DNA from: a virus
Virus record (IMG/VR): IMGVR_UViG_3300022198_002718
Coordinates: 1-44,488 of that record
Length of the DNA: 44,488 nt
Reading direction: 5' to 3' (one strand)
Under the pieces are notes generated by a model, which saw nothing but the letters and a program-made list of their open reading frames with translations, did no database searches and had not been told where the DNA came from. Numbering within the stretch: the first letter of the stretch is position 1; each line of letters starts with the position of its first letter. This document shows, in pieces, positions 1-7,354 of this stretch. Both the position numbers and the translations under genes were made by a program.

Positions 1-88
1 TAAAACCATAAGATCCAGCTTCCACTTTATCGAGATCTTCTTTGATCTCAGTCAAATTGCGAATAATTCTTTCCAATTGTTCTCTCAT
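1..88 (-). CDS. Unknown protein, N-terminal fragment cut by left edge
   Basis: An ATG on the minus strand at 88 is preceded by CAGGAGAAATTT, a good ribosome binding site at normal spacing, and opens a reading frame without stops to the left edge. The 29 visible residues begin MREQLERIIRNLTEIKEDLD and are charged and probably helical. The gene starts 13 bases after the stop of the ribonucleotide reductase, so it probably belongs to the same transcript. The function cannot be judged from this fragment. Confidence 0.7.
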   Translation of the reverse strand, partial: MREQLERIIRNLTEIKEDLDKVEAGSYGF

Positions 89-100
89 AAATTTCTCCTG

Positions 101-1960
101 TTAAAAGATTTCGCAGGATCCACCGCCTCCGCAAGCAATTTCGCCTGATAAATCGGTTTCATCTTCTGCTTCTATAACTAGGTTCAAGTCTACGTTTTTG
201 ACCAAAGAGAGCATCTTTTCATAAGTCTCAACATCACAATCTTCAAAGGGCGCTTGGACGTAACTGTGGTCAGAATAAGGTAGCACACTCAATCCATTGT
301 AGACACCGCGATTATTCCACATCCACTCTCCAACAGTTTCCCATTCATCATCTTTGATGGTTACGGTTGCTGAAACGTTATGAGTGTTACTTCCTCGCTT
401 ATGGCCCGATTTGATCCATTCTGCTGAAACTTTCTTTACTCTCTCGAGCAAATCAAGTGCGCTCTCGTGGCGCGTAATTGCCCCTTCAGGCGCCTTTTGA
501 GGAACAGATAGGATAGCAGTGTCGTGTGGACGGAAACGGCAGTCCTCGAGCAGCTCAGGTAGGTTAGCGGCCAAATAATGATAGATGGCTTCGTTCTTTC
601 CAACACGCAAACGACGAATGTAATAGTCATTGTGCCATGCATGAATTCCAGATGATGTTCCTAGAGTCAACGATGTTGTGCCTGCTGGCTTAACACATGT
701 TTGGCGAGCGGCAGAGTTAATTCCAATCTGCATCGCAACTTGTCGGTTCATTTTGGAGACTTCCAATGATGCTTCGGTCATGTTCAACTTGAGGACTTCT
801 CCAGATGCAATTCCAGTCATTGAAACTCCAATCAGAGCATCTTTCTCTGTTGTGCGTTGCCAGATTGGTCTGAGGTAATGAAAGTCCGTATAAGAAGCTT
901 GCAGTGTTCCGATAAACGACGCAGCACGAGAACGATCGTTGAGTTCGTCTTGAGTGCTTACGTCTGAAACATTGATTTCAACCAAGTTACAGAATTGGAA
1001 AGGACGAAGACCGATCTCGCAACATGGGTTACAGCCCCAGTCTTTATCGTTTGAGAAATAGAATCCCGGCTCTCCTGAGCGAGACTCTTCGACTCGCTTC
1101 CACAAGTCCATAAATGTCGGTTTATCAATGCGATGACGCATTACAACTACGGAGTTGTTAGCTCGTCCTCGTTGGGGATTAAGTTCCCACCATGCTCCGG
1201 TTTTTGCACTAAGCATGTCTTCGTCATCAGCACTGAATAGAGAAATGAGAGCAGCTCGACGAATACCTCCGGCCAAAACCGCATCCGCAATATGGCAGAT
1301 GATATCATGAACCTCAATAGGCGAAAGTTTGTCTCCGTTTTCTTTTCCATCTAAAATTCCCTCCACTTTTACAAGACACTCTCTTAATGGCTGCGGGCCA
1401 GGTGCCTTTCCGCCGGATGTAACTAGTCTTGCACCCTTTGGACGGATATCTGAGAAGTCGAATCTAATCTTTGATGTTCCTTTAAAATAAGACATTACGA
1501 GCGCTTTAACAGCATCGGCCCAGCCCTCAATGGAGTCTCCAATCAAAAAACGTCGGGTTCTTCCTGAGGTTGGTTTTCTAATCTCTGGAAGATTTTCGAC
1601 ATGATGTCGCTGAACTGAATAGCCAACGCCAGTTCCTCCAAGGAGTAAAAACATAATTTCTCCGAAAACACGAGGGTCATCTGCGGGGGCATAAGCGCAA
1701 TTGAAAATACGGTTTGGAGATACCTCGATAGGTTTTCCTCCGAACTGCATTGAGCGCATTGACGGAAGAACCTTCTTGTCATAAACAAACTTGTAGTTCT
1801 CGCGAATCTCTTGCTCTAAACTAGGAAATTTTTTGATATGCATTTCCATGTTTCTGGTAACCAATTCGTCCCAGTTTTCTCGACGGTTTTTATCTTCGAG
1901 AAAACGGGCATATTTCATGTGGACCGTGATGTCCGACAAAATCTTTTTTTCTAAATCCAT
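101..1960 (-). CDS. nrdJ: Class II (adenosylcobalamin-dependent) ribonucleoside-triphosphate reductase
   Basis: The 619-residue product should reduce ribonucleotides to deoxyribonucleotides with a B12-derived radical, supplying precursors for phage DNA. NCAYAP near residue 88 carries the first redox cysteine and LLLGGTGVGYSVQ follows it. NPCCEIGL near 311-318 holds the asparagine (311), the radical cysteine (313) and the glutamate (315), and C324 in FCNLVEIN is the partner cysteine. The C-terminal CGGGGSC (610-616) is the usual mobile cysteine pair re-reduced by thioredoxin. It resembles the monomeric Lactobacillus type but is shorter (619 against about 740 residues). The ATG at 1960 follows a GGAG. 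The gene starts 13 bases after the helicase stop, and a phage thioredoxin lies at 9.3-9.6 kb. T4 itself uses a class I enzyme. Confidence 0.95.
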   Translation of the reverse strand: MDLEKKILSDITVHMKYARFLEDKNRRENWDELVTRNMEMHIKKFPSLEQEIRENYKFVYDKKVLPSMRSMQFGGKPIEVSPNRIFNCAYAPADDPRVFGEIMFLLLGGTGVGYSVQRHHVENLPEIRKPTSGRTRRFLIGDSIEGWADAVKALVMSYFKGTSKIRFDFSDIRPKGARLVTSGGKAPGPQPLRECLVKVEGILDGKENGDKLSPIEVHDIICHIADAVLAGGIRRAALISLFSADDEDMLSAKTGAWWELNPQRGRANNSVVVMRHRIDKPTFMDLWKRVEESRSGEPGFYFSNDKDWGCNPCCEIGLRPFQFCNLVEINVSDVSTQDELNDRSRAASFIGTLQASYTDFHYLRPIWQRTTEKDALIGVSMTGIASGEVLKLNMTEASLEVSKMNRQVAMQIGINSAARQTCVKPAGTTSLTLGTSSGIHAWHNDYYIRRLRVGKNEAIYHYLAANLPELLEDCRFRPHDTAILSVPQKAPEGAITRHESALDLLERVKKVSAEWIKSGHKRGSNTHNVSATVTIKDDEWETVGEWMWNNRGVYNGLSVLPYSDHSYVQAPFEDCDVETYEKMLSLVKNVDLNLVIEAEDETDLSGEIACGGGGSCEIF

Positions 1961-1973
1961 TGTTGTGCTCCTG

Positions 1974-3329
1974 TTACTTGGCTTTTAGTTGTGTGTATTT
2001 ATCTTTTAGCATCTGCAAGGCATCTGATGTACTTTGCAGTTTCTCGGCGCTTTCGTCTCGGTCAAGAATGTTGATTGTAACATCAGACCAGTCAACAAAA
2101 GCATCGAATACGAGACCATCAGGTCCATTTCGGTTTTTTGCGACAAATAAGCGACCTTTATTGGCTTGCTTATCTTGCACCGTTCTTGATAAAGAGAAGA
2201 TGAAGTCCGCTACGAAGCATTTGTTGAACGCTTCCGAGATCGCTTCCATCGTGATGACTTCCGCGTTGAGCCCCCCACGATTGGTTTGGGAAGCGGTCCA
2301 AATGGGAAACTCATAGGTTTGAGCAAGTCCTCGAAGGCCTTCGTAAGTTTCTTCCAATTCGTGTCGTTTTTCACCTGAACTCCTAACGGGACGCAAAAGG
2401 TCCGCATAATCTACCAACACCATGTCTGGTTCGATGCCTCTTTTGCGCAACTTCTCAATGTGGTTCTTGAGAGTTTGCACTGAGGCAGACTTTGTTGGAT
2501 ACTCTTTAATTATCAGAGTACCTTCAATATCTTTAATTTTGTGTACAATTTCTTTTTGTCTCATTCTATGCTCTTGGAGAGGAATGTCTGATATGCAGCA
2601 GTCAAAGCGTTGACCGACGACAGTATCTTTGAGCTCCAAGGTATAATAGACAACAGTTTTTCCTTCAAGTAAAGCTTGAGTTGCGAGATGAACGAGGACC
2701 ATAGACTTACCAGCACCAGTAGGAGCAATGACGACACCCAATTCGGACTTTCCAAGACCTCCCTTGCAAATCTCATCCATTCGAGCCCATCCAGTTGAGA
2801 TTGGATCTCTTGAAACCAATTCAAAACGTTTAAGCAAATCTTTACGAAAGTCGTGGCCAAAGTTATTGTCGGTTCCAAGAACTAAGGCCTCCTTGATCAC
2901 TTTCTCGATCTCTTCAAATGATGACGACTTAAGCAAAGATGCTGATTTTATCATTGCTCCTTTCAACACTTGTTTACGACAAAAGTCGATTGCCTTATCT
3001 TTGATGAACGCAGCTTCCTCTACGCCGTCTGATGTGTGGATGCGAGCATAGAACTCACGAACTTGTTGAGCAGTTGCTTTATCATGATGATTCAACTCTG
3101 TTCTCAACAAAGACATCATGACTTCTGAGTTTGGATGTGTATTGTATTTATCTCGATAGTTTACAAGAGTTTGGGCAAAGATTTGAAGATATTTTAATTC
3201 AAAAAAGTTTATATCTAAAACCTCCATTATTTGATCAAAGAAAGGTCTGTCTTCGAGCATAAGTTGCGCCAGTTTTTCTTGAAAGTTTTTTCCAAAGCGC
3301 ATAAAAGTTTCATTATTGTGTAATTCCAT
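1974..3329 (-). CDS. DnaB-type (SF4) replicative helicase, T4 gp41-like
   Basis: This 451-residue protein is the likely fork helicase. The Walker A loop APTGAGKS is at about 202-209, and the sequence before it (STGWARMDEICKGGLGKSE, 178-196) is typical of the DnaB/RecA core. Walker B is VLVDYADLL (about 304-312), and ASQTNRGG (346-353) fits the sensor/H4 region. The N-terminal 170 residues are helical and may hold the primase-interaction domain. The ATG at 3329 has the site TTGGAGGACA, and a consensus promoter lies directly upstream. No primase gene is visible in the window. RecA-like folds are shared with RadA, but the length, motif spacing and replication neighbours favour the helicase. Confidence 0.93.
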   Translation of the reverse strand: MELHNNETFMRFGKNFQEKLAQLMLEDRPFFDQIMEVLDINFFELKYLQIFAQTLVNYRDKYNTHPNSEVMMSLLRTELNHHDKATAQQVREFYARIHTSDGVEEAAFIKDKAIDFCRKQVLKGAMIKSASLLKSSSFEEIEKVIKEALVLGTDNNFGHDFRKDLLKRFELVSRDPISTGWARMDEICKGGLGKSELGVVIAPTGAGKSMVLVHLATQALLEGKTVVYYTLELKDTVVGQRFDCCISDIPLQEHRMRQKEIVHKIKDIEGTLIIKEYPTKSASVQTLKNHIEKLRKRGIEPDMVLVDYADLLRPVRSSGEKRHELEETYEGLRGLAQTYEFPIWTASQTNRGGLNAEVITMEAISEAFNKCFVADFIFSLSRTVQDKQANKGRLFVAKNRNGPDGLVFDAFVDWSDVTINILDRDESAEKLQSTSDALQMLKDKYTQLKAK

Positions 3330-3350
3330 TTGTCCTCCAATGGTTATGTA

Positions 3351-3379
3351 AGTATAACCTGTTCACACTCATGTGTCAA
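3351..3379 (-). promoter_or_regulatory. Sigma70-type promoter for the helicase-RNR unit
   Basis: On the minus strand TTGACA (3379-3374) is followed by exactly 17 bases and then TATACT (3356-3351). Transcription would start about 7 bases later, some 15 bases before the helicase ribosome binding site. It is one of eight promoters of the same design in this window. Confidence 0.85.
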
Positions 3380-3385
3380 GTATTT

Positions 3386-4336
3386 TTATCTTTTTATTCT
3401 GTGAAATATTTGTTGCAATGCTGTGAAGTTGAGACTAACTGCATCATCTTCAGAAAGCATCTGTGTAAATTTTATTTTATTGAAAAAAGGCTCAAAGTCG
3501 ACTATGGCCTTGTTTATTATTTCCCTGTTCATAGGTCGAATATTTGGATATTGAAGTTGCATAATCGCATAGTTATCCTTGATGAGTTTTTCATTATTTT
3601 GAATGTTCTCATGAATCTTGAGCTTCTTACCTTGCATAGCACAATCTCTAATAATGTCCTCTACAACATATTCATCTTCTCGAATGAGATATGGAAACCT
3701 CTTTGCAATTGTCTTAAGACCTGCTCCCTGAATTCCTTGCAAGTTGTCTGATTTATCGCCCTCAATCGCTCTTGCTAAAGCAAAGTTTTTTGGATGAATA
3801 TTAAAGTCATCGATAATGCTTTGCTTTGTTATAATCTTCTTTTGAATTGGTCGATAAATTTGAACGTCATCTCGACATAATTGAAAGAAGTCTTTATCGC
3901 TTGATATAATCGTTTTTTTCCAATCTTTATATCGAGGATGGTTGATTACTAAAGCAATAATATCATCCGCCTCTGTAAAGTCTGCTACAAGTTGAATGAC
4001 GGGCACTTCATTTAAATATTCCATCAATCTTATTTGCTGATAACCTTTGTTGGCCTCTTCTTTGTCCTCGGGCAACTCAACCATACGTCGATTGAATCTC
4101 ACAGGTTTTCGTCCACCTTTGTAGTCACTGTTCATAGAACGGCGTCTTTGAGAGCCCTCATGGCCATCCCAAGCGACGATAATCTCATCAGCGTCAAAAT
4201 CCCTAGCCACCTTTTGAAGGCTCTTTAAAAAGCCAATTGTGCCTCCTATGGGCCACCCTTTTTTATCGAGATGGGGTGAGATCACGTATGAGCGCAGAAA
4301 CATGTTCAACGCGTCAATAATAATAACGTTCTTCAT
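3386..4336 (-). CDS. rnh: 5'-3' exonuclease / RNase H, FEN-1 family (T4 Rnh-like)
   Basis: The 316-residue product has the metal-binding pattern of the flap endonuclease/5' nuclease family: D8 (IIIDALN), D57 (VAWDGHEG), ADDIIALV (123-130), SSDKDFFQL (145-153) and GDKSDNLQGIQGAGLKTIA (193-211), the last being the helix-hairpin-helix that grips DNA. In T4 this enzyme removes RNA primers and flaps from lagging-strand fragments, and a role beside helicase, UvsX and gp32 homologues fits. Length matches T4 Rnh (about 305). The ATG at 4336 overlaps the stop of the small upstream gene (ATGA), and the SD GGAGGA lies inside that gene's last codons. Confidence 0.92.
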   Translation of the reverse strand: MKNVIIIDALNMFLRSYVISPHLDKKGWPIGGTIGFLKSLQKVARDFDADEIIVAWDGHEGSQRRRSMNSDYKGGRKPVRFNRRMVELPEDKEEANKGYQQIRLMEYLNEVPVIQLVADFTEADDIIALVINHPRYKDWKKTIISSDKDFFQLCRDDVQIYRPIQKKIITKQSIIDDFNIHPKNFALARAIEGDKSDNLQGIQGAGLKTIAKRFPYLIREDEYVVEDIIRDCAMQGKKLKIHENIQNNEKLIKDNYAIMQLQYPNIRPMNREIINKAIVDFEPFFNKIKFTQMLSEDDAVSLNFTALQQIFHRIKR

Positions 4337-4494
4337 TTGTCCTCCAAGACTGTGTAAGTGTGCGTTGCTTTTGGAAAGTGCATTTCAATTCCACGTTTTC
4401 CGATTGCCATTATGAACTTGTGTTCGGTTTCTTTTATCAATCTCCCATAGAAGATCTTCCCGTCATGCGGGCATTGGCATTTTACTAATTTCAT
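4333..4494 (-). CDS. Small 53-residue protein of unknown function
   Basis: A short frame from ATG at 4494 to TGA at 4333 lies between the promoter at 4518-4546 and rnh. It has a strong ribosome binding site (GCTGGAGGACAA) and its stop overlaps the rnh start as ATGA, implying translational coupling. The product begins MKLVKCQCPHDGKIFYG and has two cysteines (C6, C8), a histidine, and a charged, probably beta-rich body. Two cysteines are too few to call a zinc finger. It is the first gene of its transcript. I do not recognise a family. Confidence 0.75.
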   Translation of the reverse strand: MKLVKCQCPHDGKIFYGRLIKETEHKFIMAIGKRGIEMHFPKATHTYTVLEDK

Positions 4495-4517
4495 TTGTCC
4501 TCCAGCGTTATGTTAAT

Positions 4518-4546
4518 AATATAACACAAAGATAGTTGTTTGTCAA
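4518..4546 (-). promoter_or_regulatory. Sigma70-type promoter for the 53-residue gene and rnh
   Basis: TTGACA (4546-4541), a 17-base spacer ending in TGT, then TATATT (4523-4518) on the minus strand. The TG one base before the -10 makes it an extended -10. It sits directly after the uvsX terminator, so rnh is restarted independently of uvsX. Confidence 0.88.
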
Positions 4547-4550
4547 GTAT

Positions 4551-4585
4551 AAAAAACAAAAAACCCCGAAGGCGAACCAACGGGG
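4551..4585 (-). terminator. Rho-independent terminator after uvsX
   Basis: The minus strand reads CCCCG, TT, GG, TTCG, CC, TT, CGGGG: a stem with a TT/TT internal mismatch and a TTCG loop, followed by TTTTTTGTTTTTT. The hairpin begins 22 bases after the uvsX stop. Its architecture and tail are the same as those of the terminator after the capsid gene at 33815-33850. Confidence 0.9.
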
Positions 4586-4607
4586 CTTAATGAGATTCCT
4601 TCAAGAA

Positions 4608-5714
4608 TTAACTTTCTTCGGACTCTTCGTCGATGTTGAAGTTCTTACCTTCAGACTCGAACTTTTTGATGATCTCTTCATCCATGATATCAAAGACGCA
4701 AGCTCTAAACTCATCGTCTTGAAGTTTTTCAAGCCATTGACTGCGTTGAAACTTAAATTCTTTGCCGTTCTGGTCATAGATCTTGTTCCAAGCGCCACCT
4801 TTGAAACGTTCCGTTTCGGAGACTCTCAATGCTTCTAGCCATGATTCTTCATCTTGGATACCGACATCTTTGCCCCACAGGATCTTAAAGCCACATGTGC
4901 GACCTTCAGAACCAAAGCGAGACTTTTCAACTTTACATTTCACCTCAGAACCAATGCGTAGACCACTAGAGTCTGTTACATAAGCAGCTTTTGCTTTACG
5001 CTTTGTAAGCCATATTCTGAGTGAGCAGAAGTATTCAATTGCTTTACCGCCGGGAGCGATATAAGGCGTTGTCATTGCTTCTGCAACATTAGATGTGATG
5101 TTTGTTTTAAGTTGATTGATTAACAGCAAAGTGCATTGCTGATTGGCCAATGGGATAGTAAGCTTTGGGAAAGCTTTTGTAAAGATACGGGCCTTTACAG
5201 CCATTGACGACTGAGGATTAAAGTCACCTTCAATGTCCTTCTCCGGAGAAGTCGCAGCAATTGAATCCCAGATAAACAAAAACTGCTGCTCTGGGTATTC
5301 AGTCATTAGATCCTCAATCGTCTCCAAAGTTTTCTCAACAGATACCGCTTGAATATACATGAAATCATCATTTATATCCACTCCAGAATTTGTCAAGAAT
5401 TTTGGGTCAATAGCAGACTCGGCATCAAAGTAAACAACAAAGTGTCCTAATTTTTGAGCTTGAGCTGCTATTTGACAAGCCATATAGGACTTGCCGGCTG
5501 AAGATAGGCCAGCTAGTTCTGTGATTTTACCCACAGGGATTCCGGCCATCTGTCCTCGGCAGATAATAGAATCCAACCAGCGAGAACCAGTTGGAATCCA
5601 TTCTTTAACCGTGGTAGGATTATCTTCATTTAGATCATGAGCAATGTCTAGGCCAACTTTCTTGTTGACGAACTTTTTCATGGCTGAGATATCAATCTTA
5701 CCAGCTTTAGTCAT
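4608..5714 (-). CDS. uvsX: UvsX/RecA-like recombinase
   Basis: The 368-residue product is a strand-exchange ATPase of the RecA/UvsX family, used in T4-like phages for recombination-dependent replication and repair. Walker A is GLSSAGKS (69-76), the catalytic glutamate lies in FDAESA (96-101), Walker B is LFIWDSIAA (146-154), and LLINQLKTN (197-205) matches the sensor region before the DNA-binding loop. The acidic C-terminus is typical of UvsX. Length fits T4 UvsX (about 390). The ATG at 5714 overlaps the stop of the upstream small gene (TAATG), with GGAG inside that gene as ribosome binding site. A terminator follows directly. Confidence 0.95.
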   Translation of the reverse strand: MTKAGKIDISAMKKFVNKKVGLDIAHDLNEDNPTTVKEWIPTGSRWLDSIICRGQMAGIPVGKITELAGLSSAGKSYMACQIAAQAQKLGHFVVYFDAESAIDPKFLTNSGVDINDDFMYIQAVSVEKTLETIEDLMTEYPEQQFLFIWDSIAATSPEKDIEGDFNPQSSMAVKARIFTKAFPKLTIPLANQQCTLLLINQLKTNITSNVAEAMTTPYIAPGGKAIEYFCSLRIWLTKRKAKAAYVTDSSGLRIGSEVKCKVEKSRFGSEGRTCGFKILWGKDVGIQDEESWLEALRVSETERFKGGAWNKIYDQNGKEFKFQRSQWLEKLQDDEFRACVFDIMDEEIIKKFESEGKNFNIDEESEES

Positions 5715-5896
5715 TATTGCTCCTGTGAGGAAGCGGTGTCTTCGCCTTCTTCTTCAGTTGAGCCAGTCTCTTCAGTTTGTTCTTCAGAGCCTGTTTCTTC
5801 TGTAGTTTCCTCAACAACTTCCTCAGTTGATGAAGTATCTACTTGTTCTTCTTTATCTCCGCATGCAAAGAATAGTGTCATTAATAATTTAGTCAT
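5714..5896 (-). CDS. Putative small acidic lipoprotein
   Basis: The 60-residue product starts MTKLLMTLFFACGDKEEQ: a basic N-terminus, a short hydrophobic run and FFAC, which resembles a lipobox with the lipidated cysteine at residue 12. The rest is almost entirely Glu, Thr, Ser and Gly in repeats such as EETTEETGSEEQ, so the mature form would be a small disordered acidic tail on a lipid anchor. The signal is shorter than usual (11 residues), which lowers confidence in export. The ATG at 5896 has TAGGAGTTAAA, and the stop overlaps the uvsX start (TAATG). Phage lipoproteins of this size, such as T5 Llp, can block superinfection, but that role is only a hypothesis here. Confidence 0.6.
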   Translation of the reverse strand: MTKLLMTLFFACGDKEEQVDTSSTEEVVEETTEETGSEEQTEETGSTEEEGEDTASSQEQ

Positions 5897-5925
5897 TTTA
5901 ACTCCTAGTTTTATATTTTATATGT

Positions 5926-5949
5926 AAGGCACCTGTTGACCCGTGCCTT
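5926..5949 (-). promoter_or_regulatory. Perfect 7-bp hairpin in the leader of the lipoprotein-uvsX pair
   Basis: The minus strand reads AAGGCAC, a 10-base loop, then GTGCCTT. It lies between the DUF262 stop (5965) and the lipoprotein start. No U run follows, so it is not a clear terminator; it could be an operator, an mRNA processing or stability element, or a weak terminator. No promoter of the TTGACA family is seen here. Confidence 0.5.
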
Positions 5950-5964
5950 CCTGCGGTATATATT

Positions 5965-7149
5965 TTATGCTATCTCTTCAGATTCTTCCAAAAATTGCAA
6001 AAATTCTTCAGATTTAATTAAGCGATCAATAAGTGCATCTCTGCGTGTTTTTCTACTGTTTTGTGACTTGTAGTTACTTTGATGGAAAAAATAGTAGCTT
6101 GATTTTTGCGGGAGATCTTTCTTCTTTGATTCAGCTAGCTCAATATCTTTACTAAACTGAATGTTAGATTCTCGAGACAAAGATTCATCTACAGAAACAA
6201 TTAAGTTAGATAGTCCCTCATAGTCTGGTATAATAATGTTATTATCATAAAGATATTCCGATACCATAAGGAAGGCCCAAAAGTGTTTTTGTGCGATACC
6301 TTTTCCGGTATGGATTTTGCAATTTTTCACTAAGTTAGAGACCACACTCAGTATGTTACTGAATCTAGTTCTGTAATAATTAGAATATTGCTTAACATCT
6401 TTGTTTAATTTTCCTTTACCCAAAAGATAAAACTCATCTAACTTAGAATCTCTTCCATCCATTTCATATTCACGCAAAGAGCCAACATAAGCAAGAGTAG
6501 TCCATTCCGTGTCTTGAGACCGCTTAATGTTTTCATCATTAAATCCGCTAATCTTAGGCCACATCTCTGCTATATCGTTTCTTTCTGAAATTTTTCTCAG
6601 GAATTCAGAAATAGGAGTATTGATTGCATTTCTCTTCTCTTGAGAATTTAGTGGTTCCCCAGAGTTAATATTAACAAAGATATCGTGCAAATCTGAATAT
6701 AAGCATCGATTCATAAAACTAACTGAGATTTCAGTATCTCGAAGAGCGTCCTGCAATCGAACAGGGAGGTCGCCATAATACTTATTCTTTACTCCAACCT
6801 CTGCACCGTCAGCATCGATGAAAGTTCCAGTGAGGGTTAGCTCATCATCAAACAATCGTCGCCAAGCTTCAACTCTATTTTGTCCATCAAGAGAAATATA
6901 GTCTTTTCTAAGAACTTTTGCTTCTTGATATTTTTCAACTGAATATAGAGATGCTTGTTCTTCTGAGTATTCAATTCCAGTTGCTACATCTGCAACTACG
7001 ATTGGGTATGGGGTTCTGCCTCGATTCGCAGAAATAATAAATTCTCTACATGTATCGTTTGACCAACAAGCTTTTCTTTGGAATGCTCGGTCAATGTGAA
7101 TCTTGTGAGCTTCGTTTCTTACGAAGTCAAATACTTTATGTTTTTGCAT
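5965..7149 (-). CDS. DUF262 (ParB/GmrS-like fold) protein
   Basis: The 394-residue product has two hallmarks of DUF262: ISLDGQNRVEAWRRLF (85-100), the DGQxR nucleotide-binding loop of the ParB/sulfiredoxin-like fold, and FVNINSGEPLNSQEKRNAI (about 167-185). The start (HIDRAFQRKACWS, 18-30) matches the usual opening of the family. In bacteria such domains form the NTP-sensing half of GmrSD, SspE and related modification-sensing defence nucleases, usually joined to a DUF1524 HNH domain. I see no HNH motif in the C-terminal half here, so nuclease activity is not supported. The ATG at 7149 follows ATAGGAGATATT. The gene lies between the ssb terminator and uvsX. A role in excluding rival phages or in sensing host modification is inference. 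Confidence 0.8.
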   Translation of the reverse strand: MQKHKVFDFVRNEAHKIHIDRAFQRKACWSNDTCREFIISANRGRTPYPIVVADVATGIEYSEEQASLYSVEKYQEAKVLRKDYISLDGQNRVEAWRRLFDDELTLTGTFIDADGAEVGVKNKYYGDLPVRLQDALRDTEISVSFMNRCLYSDLHDIFVNINSGEPLNSQEKRNAINTPISEFLRKISERNDIAEMWPKISGFNDENIKRSQDTEWTTLAYVGSLREYEMDGRDSKLDEFYLLGKGKLNKDVKQYSNYYRTRFSNILSVVSNLVKNCKIHTGKGIAQKHFWAFLMVSEYLYDNNIIIPDYEGLSNLIVSVDESLSRESNIQFSKDIELAESKKKDLPQKSSYYFFHQSNYKSQNSRKTRRDALIDRLIKSEEFLQFLEESEEIA

Positions 7150-7289
7150 AATATCTCCTATAGATTAATTGCTTTTTAAATTAACATCAATAAAGTTCAT
7201 ATTTCTGCTGGACTTTATCGATAAGGACTTAGCATCAGCCAACCTAAGTTGTTACCACTATCGCCACGAGGAGGCTGCTAAATGATAGC
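7150..7289 (-). other. Structured gap between ssb terminator and DUF262 gene
   Basis: This non-coding stretch holds a 6-bp hairpin on the minus strand (ACTTAG, 11-base loop, CTAAGT), the palindrome TTATCGATAA (7218-7227), and a direct repeat GTGG-CGATA-GTGG. I find no TTGACA promoter and no tRNA pattern. DUF262 is therefore either read through the terminator or has a promoter I do not recognise. The structures may be a leader element or a small RNA. Confidence 0.35.
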
Positions 7290-7324
7290 AAAAAGACCGT
7301 CTTTTTAACCAAGGGAAGACGGCC
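7290..7324 (-). terminator. Rho-independent terminator after ssb
   Basis: On the minus strand GGCCGTCTT (7324-7316) pairs with AAGACGGTC (7303-7295), nine pairs with one G-U, across a 12-base loop, and TTTTT follows. The sequence between the ssb stop and this hairpin contains ACCTCC. Confidence 0.88.
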
Positions 7325-7354
7325 AAACCCTTAACAACACAGGAGGTCTATGAC

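Noticed and set aside
3371-3751. Plus-strand frame of 126 codons opposite rnh
   Set aside because: It lies wholly over the nuclease gene, lacks a ribosome binding site and its product has no plausible fold; rnh has catalytic motifs throughout.
5391-5420. TTGACA inside uvsX as a promoter
   Set aside because: No acceptable -10 occurs at 16-18 bases; it is coding sequence by chance.
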